From CAITSH01 sp025356665 (lineage in GTDB: Bacteria; Pseudomonadota; Gammaproteobacteria; Burkholderiales; SG8-39), in the NCBI GenBank assembly GCA_025356665.1, contig JANXRV010000136.1, positions 23,364 to 87,363 on the forward strand: a stretch of 64,000 nt of DNA, read 5' to 3'. Positions 45,224 to 53,649 of this stretch are shown here, one piece after another (position 1 is the stretch's first letter; each line of letters starts with the position of its first letter). Both the position numbers and the translations under genes were made by a program. The notes beneath the pieces were generated by a model. It saw only the letters and a program-made list of their open reading frames with translations, made no database searches and had not been told where the DNA came from.

Positions 45224-45946
45224 CTAGGTGAAGTCCAGGCGCGTCTCGATGGTGATGCCGAAGAGTTCGATGGGCGCGAGCCCGCCCCTGACCATCTCGG
45301 GCAGGGCCTCGGGCTTGGTCACGCTGTTGGTCACACCGTTGGTCACGGCGCAGCTGTCCTGTAGCGCCTTGTTGACGTCCGCGCTGAACACAATCTCCCC
45401 GGCCCGGGCGCGGTGCATGAAACGTATCGCCAATTCGACGCAGTCGCCAAACACGGTATAGCGCTGCAGGTCGGCCGTGCCGGACAGCCCGACCACCGCC
45501 TCGCCGCTGTCGAGCCCGATGCCAAGTGCGGTGCGCAAACCGAATTCATCTGCCCATTCGTCGGCCATCGCCTGAGCGCTGGCTTGCATCTGGTGTGCGC
45601 AGGTGATGGCCTGACGCAGCGCTTCGCGTTGCGCGCCTTCAATGCCGCCGCGGATGCCGAATGCGGCCAGAAGCGTGTCACCCTGTATGTTGACTAGGAC
45701 GCCGCCATTGCATTCGATCATTTCGTTCATTCTGGAGCAGAAGGTGTCGAGCATGGCCAGCACGGTGTTGGCCGACAGCATTTGCGAGTTGTGCTTGAAG
45801 CCGCGCAGGTCGGCGCACAAAACCACGACATCGCGGCGATCGCTTCGCTTGAGTGAACGCAGGCTGATTCGCGCAAGGGCGGGGCGGCCTGCGGCCGGTG
45901 GGAGATGGCTTGCCATGGTGCATTGGGAAACGTGCAGGTCTGTCAT
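45224..45946 (-). CDS. stand-alone class III nucleotidyl cyclase domain, altered catalytic residues
   Basis: A protein of 240 residues made of one adenylate/guanylate cyclase domain with no membrane or sensor part. Landmarks: VVLCADLRGF (first metal Asp), VNIQGDTLLAAFG, LGIGLDSGEAVVGLSG, and QRYTVFGDCVELAIRF. In active cyclases the last motif reads GDxVNxAxR and the earlier one KFxGD; here Asn is Glu and Lys is Asn, so the transition-state and substrate-selecting residues are changed. The domain may be inactive or act on something else. The C-terminus carries VTNGVTNSVTK from a 12-bp DNA repeat. The ATG at 45944-45946 is chosen. Confidence 0.85.
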   Translation of the reverse strand: MTDLHVSQCTMASHLPPAAGRPALARISLRSLKRSDRRDVVVLCADLRGFKHNSQMLSANTVLAMLDTFCSRMNEMIECNGGVLVNIQGDTLLAAFGIRGGIEGAQREALRQAITCAHQMQASAQAMADEWADEFGLRTALGIGLDSGEAVVGLSGTADLQRYTVFGDCVELAIRFMHRARAGEIVFSADVNKALQDSCAVTNGVTNSVTKPEALPEMVRGGLAPIELFGITIETRLDFT

Positions 45947-46056
45947 GGCTGCAGAATAAGTGCGGCCGAAGCATCCGTCCGTGCTAAAGGTCACACTTCA
46001 TCACACTTGCCGGTATGTTCCTGTGGCTTTTGGGACGAAGGGTGCGAAATTGCACA

Positions 46057-46638
46057 TTAACGGCGCGTCCATACCTGCCAGCGTTCCCTGCCGGCGAACA
46101 CCGGCAGGGAATCTGCGACTGGTTCATCGGCATTGCAGGAGAAGGACGGGGCTATCAACGCGGCGAGTTGCCCGGCGGCAAGGCCGAAGGGCGGACCGCG
46201 CAGTTCGTCGCTGAAGAAATAAAAGCCGGCGACGCGTCCGCCGGGCCGCAATAGTTCGCCAATGCGCGCGGCATAGCCGGGCCACAGGTGGCGGGGCAGG
46301 GCGCAAAGAAACGCGCGCTCGTAAATGAGGTCCACCTCGGGCGCGTCAAAGTCAAAGAAATCGGCCAGGTGCACGCGGTCGGCGAGTTCGTCCAACGCAA
46401 CGCGTGCCCGCGCTATCGCCGCGGGTGTGTAGTCGATGGCATGCACCGTCCAGCCTGCCGCAGCAAAGGCGCGCACCTCGTAGGCGGAGCCGCAACCGGG
46501 GATTAGCACCCGCGCCGGTGCGGTGACGGCGAGAAATTGCGTCAGGCGTGCCGGTGTCTGGCCGGCGTCCCAGGGGGTGATGCCCTCGATAAAGCGCTTT
46601 TCCCAGAACTCGGGCAGGGAGGGATCTTGCTTGCTCAC
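46057..46638 (-). CDS. TPMT-like SAM-dependent methyltransferase
   Basis: A 193-residue methyltransferase of the thiopurine S-methyltransferase-like group. The start has FWEKRFIEGITPWDAGQTPARL, a TPMT hallmark, followed by the SAM-binding ARVLIPGCGSAYEVRAFAAAGW and the acidic loop VHAIDYTPAAI, then LIYERAFLCALPRHLWPGYAARIGELLRPGG. Bacterial TPMT relatives methylate selenium or tellurium oxyanions, thiols or halides. Length is slightly below TPMT (about 220) and the C-terminus is short. Convergent to no neighbour; a 255-nt spacer with no visible gene lies before glyA. Confidence 0.87.
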   Translation of the reverse strand: MSKQDPSLPEFWEKRFIEGITPWDAGQTPARLTQFLAVTAPARVLIPGCGSAYEVRAFAAAGWTVHAIDYTPAAIARARVALDELADRVHLADFFDFDAPEVDLIYERAFLCALPRHLWPGYAARIGELLRPGGRVAGFYFFSDELRGPPFGLAAGQLAALIAPSFSCNADEPVADSLPVFAGRERWQVWTRR

Positions 46639-46893
46639 GATTATTCCTCGGTGGTCTCGGTGGTAGTGGTGCCAAGGCGCCGGTTTGCTGCTACCGCCGC
46701 GGGCAGGGTGATGCGTCGGGCAGAGTCGTATTCTAGCCGCGGTGGGGTGGATTTTTGGCCTGTCCGGAGGGTGGGGAAGAAGTGGTAAAATACTGATTAT
46801 TCGACGTTTGACCGTCTTTTTCTTTTAAATGCGAGTCAGGGTGCTTTTGTGCCCCGACCTGCGTACCCACCCTGCCGCTAGGACTGTCGTCAC

Positions 46894-48141
46894 ATGTTTG
46901 ATCACAATCAGACTCTCGCCCAAGCTGATCCGGAAATTTGGGCCGCCGTGCGCGCTGAAAACCAGCGCCAGGAAGATCACATCGAGTTGATCGCTTCGGA
47001 GAACTATGTCAGCGCCGCGGTGTTGAAGGCGCAGGGTTCGCAGTTGACCAACAAATACGCCGAAGGCTACCCGGGCAAACGCTATTACGGCGGCTGCGAA
47101 TTTGTCGATGTCGCCGAGCAACTGGCCATAGCCCGGGTGAAAAAGCTGTTTGGCGCCGAAGCCGCCAACGTACAGCCCAACTCCGGTTCGCAGGCCAACC
47201 AGGCGGTGTTCTTTGCCATGCTCAAGCCAGGCGACACCTTCCTTGGCATGTCCCTCGCCATGGGCGGGCACCTGACCCACGGTTCGGCCGTCAACATGAG
47301 CGGCAAGTGGTTCAATGTGCTCAGCTACGGTCTCAATGCCAAAGAGGAAATCGATTACGACGCAATGGAAGCCCTGGCGCTTGAGAAAAAGCCCAAGCTG
47401 ATCCTCGCCGGCGCCTCGGCCTACTCGCTGCGCATTGATTTCGAGCGCTTCGCGCGCATCGCCAAGGAAGTGGGTGCGTATTTCATGGTCGATATGGCCC
47501 ACTATGCCGGACTGGTGGCCGCGGGCGAGTACCCGAACCCGGTGGGTGTCGCCGATTTTGTCACCAGCACTACGCACAAGACGCTGCGCGGCCCGCGCGG
47601 GGGCATCATCCTGATGAAGGCCGAACACGAAAAAGCCATTAATTCGGCAATTTTTCCCGGCATCCAGGGCGGTCCGCTGATGCACGTCATTGCCGCCAAG
47701 GCGGTGGCCTTCGGTGAGGCACTGCGCCCCGACTTCAAGGCTTACCAGAAACAGGTGATCATCAACGCACGCGTCATGGCCGAGACCCTGGCCAAGCGCG
47801 GACTGCGCATTGTTTCCGGACGCACCGAAAGCCATGTGTTCCTGCTCGACCTGCAAGCCAAGCACATTACCGGCAAGGACGCCGAGGCGGCGCTTGGGCT
47901 GGCACACATCACCGTCAACAAGAATGCCATTCCCAACGACCCGCAAAAGCCTTTCGTTACCAGCGGCATTCGCATCGGCTCACCGGCCATGACCTCGCGC
48001 GGCTTTGGCGACAAGGAGGCGGTCAAGGTGGCAAACCTGATCGCCGACGTACTCGATGCGCCAGCTGACGAGGCCAAGCTGGCGCGCGTGCGCACCGGCG
48101 TCGCCGAGCTTTGCGATGCTTTTTCCGTCTATGGCGTCTAA
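46894..48141 (+). CDS. glyA: serine hydroxymethyltransferase
   Basis: A 415-residue PLP enzyme interconverting serine and glycine with tetrahydrofolate, the main source of one-carbon units. The PLP Lys lies in VTSTTHKTLRGPRGG; other landmarks are IELIASENYVSAAVLKAQGS, YAEGYPGKRYYGGCEFVD and VDMAHYAGLVAAGEYPNP. Length is normal. It begins the glyA-nrdR-ribD run typical of betaproteobacteria. The upstream 90 nt form a C-rich leader that could be a regulatory UTR, but no riboswitch class is recognisable. Confidence 0.98.
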   Translation: MFDHNQTLAQADPEIWAAVRAENQRQEDHIELIASENYVSAAVLKAQGSQLTNKYAEGYPGKRYYGGCEFVDVAEQLAIARVKKLFGAEAANVQPNSGSQANQAVFFAMLKPGDTFLGMSLAMGGHLTHGSAVNMSGKWFNVLSYGLNAKEEIDYDAMEALALEKKPKLILAGASAYSLRIDFERFARIAKEVGAYFMVDMAHYAGLVAAGEYPNPVGVADFVTSTTHKTLRGPRGGIILMKAEHEKAINSAIFPGIQGGPLMHVIAAKAVAFGEALRPDFKAYQKQVIINARVMAETLAKRGLRIVSGRTESHVFLLDLQAKHITGKDAEAALGLAHITVNKNAIPNDPQKPFVTSGIRIGSPAMTSRGFGDKEAVKVANLIADVLDAPADEAKLARVRTGVAELCDAFSVYGV

Positions 48142-48150
48142 CGCAAACCG

Positions 48151-48621
48151 ATGAAATGCCCTTATTGCAAGGCCGACGACACCTCGGTCATCGATTCGCG
48201 CCTCTCGGAGGACGGTGACAGCGTGCGCCGCCGCCGCGAGTGCGGCGATTGCAGCAAGCGCTTCACCACCTATGAGCGGGTGGAGTTGTCCATGCCGATG
48301 GTGGTCAAGTCCAACGGCTACCGCATCGCCTACGACCGCGAGCGCATGCGCATCGGCTTCATGCGTGCGCTGCACAAGCGCCCGGTGCCCACGCCCGCCG
48401 TGGACGAGGCCATCGCCCGCGTCGAGCAGCGTATCCTTGCCCTTGGCGAGCGCGAGGTCAAAAGCCGCGTCATCGGCGAAATGGTCATGCGCGAACTGAA
48501 AAAAATGGACGATGTCGCCTATATCCGCTTCGCCTCGGTGTACGAAGACTTCCAGCGTGTCGATGATTTTCGCGACGCCATCGCCCAGGTGCGTAAGCCC
48601 GGCGCCAAGCGCGCGCGCTGA
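48151..48621 (+). CDS. nrdR: transcriptional repressor NrdR
   Basis: A 156-residue NrdR, which represses ribonucleotide reductase genes when ATP/dATP bind. The N-terminal zinc ribbon is MKCPYCKADDTSVIDSR with the second Cys pair in CGDCSKRFTTYER, followed by the ATP-cone domain (MVVKSNGYRIAYDRERMRIGFMRALHKRPVP, VIGEMVMRELKKMDDVAYIRFASVYEDF). Length and motifs are standard. It lies 9 nt after glyA, so it is cotranscribed with it. A CG-rich hairpin follows before ribD. Confidence 0.98.
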   Translation: MKCPYCKADDTSVIDSRLSEDGDSVRRRRECGDCSKRFTTYERVELSMPMVVKSNGYRIAYDRERMRIGFMRALHKRPVPTPAVDEAIARVEQRILALGEREVKSRVIGEMVMRELKKMDDVAYIRFASVYEDFQRVDDFRDAIAQVRKPGAKRAR

Positions 48622-48641
48622 CTGCACCCCTTTAACCTTTG

Positions 48642-48655
48642 CCCCGCTTGCGGGG
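48642..48655. repeat. short GC hairpin between nrdR and ribD
   Basis: CCCCGC and GCGGGG form a compact stem within the CCTTTGCCCC...GGGAGAGGGCCGGGTGAGGGG stretch, a sequence type often seen as a dispersed intergenic repeat in proteobacteria. No T-run follows, so termination is doubtful. Confidence 0.5.
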
Positions 48656-48723
48656 AGAGGGCCGGGTGAGGGGGCAAGCGCCTGTGACCATCATCCAAAA
48701 CACGTATTGCCTGATACCGACTC

Positions 48724-49812
48724 ATGACTTCCTTCTCCCCCGCTGACAACCTGCACATGGGCGAGGCCCTGGGCCTGGCCGAAAAAGGCCTGTGGACCAC
48801 CAGCCCCAACCCGCGCGTGGGCTGCGTCATCGTCAAGGACGGCGATGTCGTCGGGCGAGGCTGGCATGAAAAAGCCGGTGGACCCCACGCCGAGGTGCAT
48901 GCGCTGCGTGAAGCGGGCGCGCGCGCGGCGGGCGCCACCGTCTACGTCACGCTAGAACCCTGCGACCATCGCGGCCGCACCCCGCCTTGTACCGATGTGT
49001 TGATCGCCGCCAAGCCGGCGCGCGTGGTCGCGGCGATGCAGGATCCCAATCCGCAGGTCGCCGGCGCCGGGTTCGCGAAACTGCGCGCCGCCGGTATCGT
49101 CGTCGAGAGCGGGTTGATGGAGGAGGAGGCGATCGAACTCAATATGGGCTTTGTCGCGCGCATGACTCGCGGGCGGCCCTGGGTGCGCATGAAAATCGCC
49201 GCCACGCTGGACGGTCGTACCGCACTCGCCAACGGCCGGAGTCAGTGGATCACCGGCCCCGACGCGCGGCGTGACGGGCATGCCTGGCGCGCGCGCGCCT
49301 GCGCGCTGCTTACCGGGATAGGCACGGTGCGCGATGACGACCCGCAACTGACGGTGCGCGATGTGGCGAGCCCGCGCCAGCCGCTGCGTGTGGTGGTCGA
49401 TTCAAAACTGCAAATCGCGGCTGATGCGCGGATTCTGGAGGGGGGCGGCCTGCTGGTGTTCAGCGCCGTCGAGGATGGCGAGAAAATCAAGGCGCTCGCG
49501 GATCGCGGCGCCGAAGTGGTGGTACTCGCCAACCCGCAGGGCAAGACCGATCTCACGGCCATCATGCGCGAACTCGCGCGCCGCGGCATGAATGAAGTGC
49601 ATGTCGAATCGGGCAGCAAGCTCAACGGATCGCTGCTTGCGGCCGGCGTGGTTGACGAACTGCTGCTCTATTACGCGCCGAGCCTGCTTGGTGATGCGGC
49701 ACGCGGCATGTTCAATCTGCCGGAGTTTGTTGCGCTTGAGCAAAAAATCTCGTTGCGGTTTCACGACGTGCGGCGGATTGGCGATGATGTGCGGATTCTG
49801 GCGAGACTGTAG
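48724..49812 (+). CDS. ribD: bifunctional riboflavin biosynthesis protein RibD
   Basis: A 362-residue fusion of pyrimidine deaminase (residues 1-145) and 5-amino-6-(5-phosphoribosylamino)uracil reductase (about 150-362). The deaminase zinc site is PHAEVHAL and LEPCDHRGRTPPC; the reductase part starts RPWVRMKIAATLDGRTAL with WITGPDARRDGHAWRARACALLTGIGTVRDDDPQLTVR, and VHVESGSKLNGSLLAAGVVDELLLYYAPSLLG near the end. It supplies the FMN and FAD needed by several enzymes in this window. It is 102 nt after nrdR; whether it shares that transcript is unclear. Confidence 0.97.
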   Translation: MTSFSPADNLHMGEALGLAEKGLWTTSPNPRVGCVIVKDGDVVGRGWHEKAGGPHAEVHALREAGARAAGATVYVTLEPCDHRGRTPPCTDVLIAAKPARVVAAMQDPNPQVAGAGFAKLRAAGIVVESGLMEEEAIELNMGFVARMTRGRPWVRMKIAATLDGRTALANGRSQWITGPDARRDGHAWRARACALLTGIGTVRDDDPQLTVRDVASPRQPLRVVVDSKLQIAADARILEGGGLLVFSAVEDGEKIKALADRGAEVVVLANPQGKTDLTAIMRELARRGMNEVHVESGSKLNGSLLAAGVVDELLLYYAPSLLGDAARGMFNLPEFVALEQKISLRFHDVRRIGDDVRILARL

Positions 49813-50095
49813 AACTGCCATAGGCGTGATGACAGGTGAGTAGGGCTTGTTGCGGCGCAGGTGGGGGCGAGTAGGGCGAACGCCAGGCGGGCAGCACGGC
49901 CGGCGCCAAAAGGCGCATCCATAGCCGGTTTCCAGCCATTTCCCCCTGGCTGTTGTCCTTGTACCAGCTTGTGTCAGCGAAAGCGTGATTCCATGTTGGT
50001 GTGGCGTCGCTGCGTCAGCCGTTTCTTTCTCTTTGGATGATCGCGCGGGCGTTGTTTTACGTCTTACGTCAGCCCTCTCCGGTAGAATTCTCCCC
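49813..50095. other. spacer with a half REP-like palindrome
   Basis: No gene. At 49924-49937 the right arm of the 35-nt palindrome (CGGTTTCCAGCC) is present without its left arm. A TAGAAT at 50083-50088 may be a -10 box close to the following start. Confidence 0.45.
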
Positions 50096-50968
50096 ATGCG
50101 AAGCAAACTATTTGTTCCAGGTTCCCGTCCCGAACTTTTCGCCAAGGCGCTCGCCAGTGCCGCCGATGCGATTTCCTTTGACCTCGAAGATGCTGTCGAT
50201 CCGTCGCGCAAGATTGAAGCGCGTGAAGCGGTGCGCGTGTTTCTCGCATCGCCGGAGGCGGCGGTGTCGAAAAAACTGCTGATCGTGCGCGTCAACGCGC
50301 TCGGCACGCCTTATTTCGAAGAGGACGTGCGCGCAGTAGTGTCCCCGCGCCTTAACCTGCTTAATCTGCCCAAACCGGAATCGGCCGACGATGTGCGCGC
50401 CGCGGTCGCGGCGCTGTCTCGTGCCGAAGCGGCAAAGGGCCTCGAGGCCACGATCGGCATTCTGGCCAATATTGAATCGCCGCGCGGCTTGCGCAGCGCT
50501 GCGGCGATCGCCACTGCTGATGCGCGTGTGCTGGGCCTGCAACTGGGGTTTGGCGACCTGCTCGAGCCCCTCTCCATCGACCGTTACAGCGCCGCTGCAA
50601 TCCAGCAGGTGCAGCTTGATGTGCGCCTTGCCGCAGGCGAGGCGGGTATTTGGGCTTATGACGCCGCCTGGGCGGCGGTGAAGGACCCGGACGGTTACCG
50701 GCGCGAAGCCGAGGCGGCGCGACGCCTCGGTTACATCGGCAAGAGCTGCATCCATCCGAGCCAGATCGCCCTTGCCAACGACGTGTTCCGTCCCAGCGAT
50801 GAGGACATCGCGCAGGCGGTGCGCGTGCTCGACGCCTGGCACAAGGCGGAAAAAGACGGTGTCGGCGCGATCATGGTCGACGGGCGCATGATAGACGCGC
50901 CTTTCGCCCAACGCGCCGCGGCGATTGTTGCCGTGGCGCGGCAATTCGGCCTGCTGCCATCGCAATGA
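50096..50968 (+). CDS. HpcH/HpaI aldolase/citrate lyase family protein (CitE-like)
   Basis: A 290-residue enzyme of the CitE-like branch: RSKLFVPGSRPELFAKALASAADAISFDLEDAV (acidic metal site), LIVRVNALGTPYFEEDV, ATIGILANIESPRGL and GYIGKSCIHPSQIALANDVFRP. Known members cleave citramalyl-CoA, malyl-CoA or methylmalyl-CoA, or hydrolyse them. The ATG at 50096 gives the family start; upstream frame extension is unrelated. Its stop is 7 nt before the Bug protein start and that gene is followed after 4 nt by a CoA-transferase, a tight operon that hints at uptake, CoA activation and cleavage of one dicarboxylic acid. Confidence 0.9.
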   Translation: MRSKLFVPGSRPELFAKALASAADAISFDLEDAVDPSRKIEAREAVRVFLASPEAAVSKKLLIVRVNALGTPYFEEDVRAVVSPRLNLLNLPKPESADDVRAAVAALSRAEAAKGLEATIGILANIESPRGLRSAAAIATADARVLGLQLGFGDLLEPLSIDRYSAAAIQQVQLDVRLAAGEAGIWAYDAAWAAVKDPDGYRREAEAARRLGYIGKSCIHPSQIALANDVFRPSDEDIAQAVRVLDAWHKAEKDGVGAIMVDGRMIDAPFAQRAAAIVAVARQFGLLPSQ

Positions 50969-50975
50969 GTTCGAT

Positions 50976-52022
50976 GTGCGTTCCGTGAGTCATGTGAGCC
51001 ACGTGCGTCACGGTGTTCCGGGGTGTTCCGCCGCCTCGCTGCGTGTTTTGTTGTGTGTTTCCCTGTGCGCCTTTCTGTGTGTCGGTCTGGCGCTGATATC
51101 CGGTGATGCGGCGCAGGCGCAGGCGAAGTTTCCGGCCAAGGCGGTCACCATCGTTGTGCCCTACCCCCCGGGCGGCTCCAACGACATTTTTGCGCGTGCC
51201 GTCGGCAGGCGTCTGTCCGAATCCTGGGGGCAGGCCGTAGTGATAGACAACCGGCCCGGCGCCGGTGGTTCCATGGGCGCCGCCCAGGTTGCCCGCGCGG
51301 TTCCAGACGGACATACCTTGATGCTAGTTTCCTCGTCGTTTGCCACCAATGCAGCAGTGCAGGCGAAACTGCCCTTTGATCCGGTCGAGGGCTTCATTCC
51401 GGTTGCGATGGTCGGCACCGGGCCCTTCATCGTCGCTGTGGCCAATAAGTTGCCGGTGCAGTCTGTCGCCGAACTGCTCGCCTTTGCCCGCGCCAACCCG
51501 GGCAAGCTCAATTACGCCTCGTCCGGACCCGGAAGCATCAACCAGTTCGGCACCGAGTTGTTCAAGATCGCGGCGGGGGTGCAGCTCACCCACGTGCCCT
51601 ACAAGGGCATGGGGCCGGCGGTGAACGATTTGATCGGCGGGCATGTGGACGTGCTCATCGCCAGCGTGCCATCGGTGATGCAGCAGCTGCGCGGTGGCAA
51701 GGCGCGCGGTCTTGCCGTCACCAGCGCCGCGCCATCGGCGATGGCTCCGGGCCTGCCCGCACTCGCGCAGGCGGGGGTGCCCGGCTACAGCTTTGAATTA
51801 TGGTGGGGGATACTCGCACCGGCCGGGGTGCCGCGCGAGACTGTGAACGTACTCAACACAGAAATCAACCGCATCCTCGCAACGGCCGAGATGAAAGCGT
51901 TTCTGGCCAACGAGGGCGCCGAGCCGGCGCGACTGACGCCGGAGGAGTTTGCCGGCCGCCTGCGCGCGGAAATTCTTGAATGGAAGCGTATCGCCCGCGA
52001 GGCGGGCATACAGGCGGAGTGA
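50976..52022 (+). CDS. Bug-type tripartite tricarboxylate transporter binding protein
   Basis: A periplasmic binding protein of the Bug (TctC) family with about 348 residues from the GTG at 50976; alternative starts at 50985, 50994 and 51003 arise from a 9-bp repeat (GTGAGTCAT-like) at the gene start, so the true start is unclear. A signal peptide (LLCVSLCAFLCVGLALI, cleavage after AQA) precedes FPAKAVTIVVPYPPGGSNDIFAR, VIDNRPGAGGSMGAAQVARAVPDGHTLML, NYASSGPGSINQFGTELF and VPYKGMGPAVNDLIGGHVD, all Bug landmarks. No TctA/TctB membrane genes are nearby. It sits between the CitE-like and CoA-transferase genes. Confidence 0.9.
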   Translation: MRSVSHVSHVRHGVPGCSAASLRVLLCVSLCAFLCVGLALISGDAAQAQAKFPAKAVTIVVPYPPGGSNDIFARAVGRRLSESWGQAVVIDNRPGAGGSMGAAQVARAVPDGHTLMLVSSSFATNAAVQAKLPFDPVEGFIPVAMVGTGPFIVAVANKLPVQSVAELLAFARANPGKLNYASSGPGSINQFGTELFKIAAGVQLTHVPYKGMGPAVNDLIGGHVDVLIASVPSVMQQLRGGKARGLAVTSAAPSAMAPGLPALAQAGVPGYSFELWWGILAPAGVPRETVNVLNTEINRILATAEMKAFLANEGAEPARLTPEEFAGRLRAEILEWKRIAREAGIQAE

Positions 52023-52026
52023 TGCG

Positions 52027-53286
52027 ATGAGCGTGAAGGCGAAAGCAGATGAGGGCAGCGGTCCGGTGAAGCGCGACTACACGCCGGGAGCGCCGGGCGC
52101 CCTTGACGGGGTGCGTGTGCTCGATTTGTCGCGGCTGGTTGCCGGTAACACGCTCACCCAGGTGCTGGCCGATTTTGGCGCCGAAGTGATCAAGGTCGAG
52201 CCCCCTGCGGGCGATACGCTGCGCGCCTGGAAGGTGATGGACGTCGAGACCAACTGGAAGCTTTACGCGCGTAACAAAAAAAGCCTGGGTCTCGATTTGC
52301 ACCAGCCCGAGGCGCGCCGTCTCTTGCTTGATCTGGTGCCTTCGGCGTCGATGCTGGTGGAGAGTTACCGTCCGGGCGTGCTGGAGGAAATGGGCTTGTC
52401 GGCGCAAGTGCTGCACGCAAGCAATCCCGGTCTCGTCATCGTGCGCATTTCCGGCTGGGGTCAGCAGGGGCCGTATAAGCGGCGTCCGGGCTTCGGCACG
52501 CTGGTCGAGGGCATGTCTGGCTTTGCTTCGATGAACGGTTTTGCCGATCGCGAGCCGGTGCTGCCGCCGATGTATCTTGCCGACACCATCGCCGGTCTGT
52601 ATGGCGCCACCGGCGCGATGATCGCGCTGCGTGAAGTTGAGCACAACGGCGGGCGCGGCCAGGTCATAGATTTGCCGCTGCTCGATCCAATGTTCGCAGT
52701 GCTGGGGCCGCAGGCGGCCAACCACCGGCTAACCGGTGAGGTGAAAAAGCGCGTTGGCAGCGGCTCGACCAACTCGGGTCCGCGCAACGCTTACCGCTGC
52801 AGCGACGGCAAGTATGTCGGTCTGTCGGCCTCGACGCAAAAAATGGCCGGGCGCCTGTTCCGTTCCATCGGGCGGGCCGATTTGTTCGAAGACCCGCGCT
52901 ATGGCACCAATGCGGAGCGCGTGCGTAATGCCGCCGAACTCGACGCAATCATCGGCACGTTTATCGCGACACGCTCGCAGGCTGACAACGTGGCTTTTTT
53001 TGAAAAGGCCGAGGTCACCATAGGGCCCATTTATGACATCACGCAAATTCTCCAAGATCCACACGTGATCGAACGTGAACTTGTCGCCGATTATCCGGAT
53101 GCCGACATGGGTGCCTTTCCGATGCACCATGTGGTGCCGCGCCTCGAGGGCACGCCGGGCGCTATCCGCACGCCCGCGCCGTCCATCGGCCAGCACAACC
53201 GCGCGCTGCTGGCGGAATTGGGCGTGGATGAGGCGGCATACGTAAAACTGCTCGCCGCCGGCGTGGCCTGCGAAGACAAGCGCTGA
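52027..53286 (+). CDS. class III CoA-transferase (CaiB/FrcA family)
   Basis: A 419-residue CoA-transferase: GVRVLDLSRLVAGNTLTQVLADFGAEVIKVEPPAGDTLR at the start, NKKSLGLDLHQPEARRLLLDLV, YRPGVLEEMGLS, and MYLADTIAGLYGATGAMIAL with the catalytic Asp. Family members move CoA between succinyl-CoA and oxalate, carnitine, citramalate, malate or mesaconate. The start ATG at 52027 lies 4 nt after the Bug gene stop; the frame opening at 51949 is inside that gene. With the CitE-like lyase it could activate and split a C4-C6 hydroxydicarboxylate; that is inference from context. Confidence 0.92.
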   Translation: MSVKAKADEGSGPVKRDYTPGAPGALDGVRVLDLSRLVAGNTLTQVLADFGAEVIKVEPPAGDTLRAWKVMDVETNWKLYARNKKSLGLDLHQPEARRLLLDLVPSASMLVESYRPGVLEEMGLSAQVLHASNPGLVIVRISGWGQQGPYKRRPGFGTLVEGMSGFASMNGFADREPVLPPMYLADTIAGLYGATGAMIALREVEHNGGRGQVIDLPLLDPMFAVLGPQAANHRLTGEVKKRVGSGSTNSGPRNAYRCSDGKYVGLSASTQKMAGRLFRSIGRADLFEDPRYGTNAERVRNAAELDAIIGTFIATRSQADNVAFFEKAEVTIGPIYDITQILQDPHVIERELVADYPDADMGAFPMHHVVPRLEGTPGAIRTPAPSIGQHNRALLAELGVDEAAYVKLLAAGVACEDKR

Positions 53287-53396
53287 CCGTCGTCTGACAG
53301 TTGTGGCTGCGCCTGCGCGGTGGCCGGCCCGTGCGCGCCAGGCGCTTAGTCTCTTATGTCGGGGCCGCTATCAACTACACGCGAATATCCGGCGTC

Positions 53397-53431
53397 GGCT
53401 GGAAATGCCTGTCTGGAGCGGGTTTCCGGGC
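53397..53431. repeat. REP-like palindrome, copy D
   Basis: A 35-nt element with left arm GGCTGGAAA and right arm TTTCCGGGC (two changes), interior ending GAGCGGG. It lies 110 nt after the CoA-transferase stop. Confidence 0.7.
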
Positions 53432-53481
53432 TGCGCAGGGTGTCGGTCGTTGCAGTCTAAAGCGTAAAATTGTAAACATCG

Positions 53482-53510
53482 GACCGCATCCTTTTCTGGG
53501 TGCGGTCTTT
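53482..53510 (+). terminator. intrinsic terminator-like hairpin
   Basis: GACCGCATCC pairs with GGGTGCGGTC (one mismatch) around a TTTTCT loop and is followed by TTT. It is the likely end of the CitE-Bug-CoA-transferase transcript. The rest of 53287-53649 shows no gene. Confidence 0.55.
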
Positions 53511-53649
53511 ACCAATGCGGCGTCGCCCGCGCAGGGTTCGCGTTGAGTATTGCCGTTCTGGCCGGCTTTTCCCGTATCGTCCGCCGTAAGTTCAGGCCTG
53601 CTTGCGCGCTTGCGCCCAGCCACGGTCTTCTATTTTTTGCGACCGGACT

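Noticed and set aside
46639..46893. Glycine or other riboswitch before glyA
   Set aside because: The leader is C-rich but lacks the conserved glycine aptamer pattern; no known class could be matched by eye.
46825..47946. 373-residue minus-strand ORF opposite glyA
   Set aside because: It is the complement of the highly conserved glyA gene; His/Gly/Arg-rich composition is that of a shadow frame in high-GC DNA.
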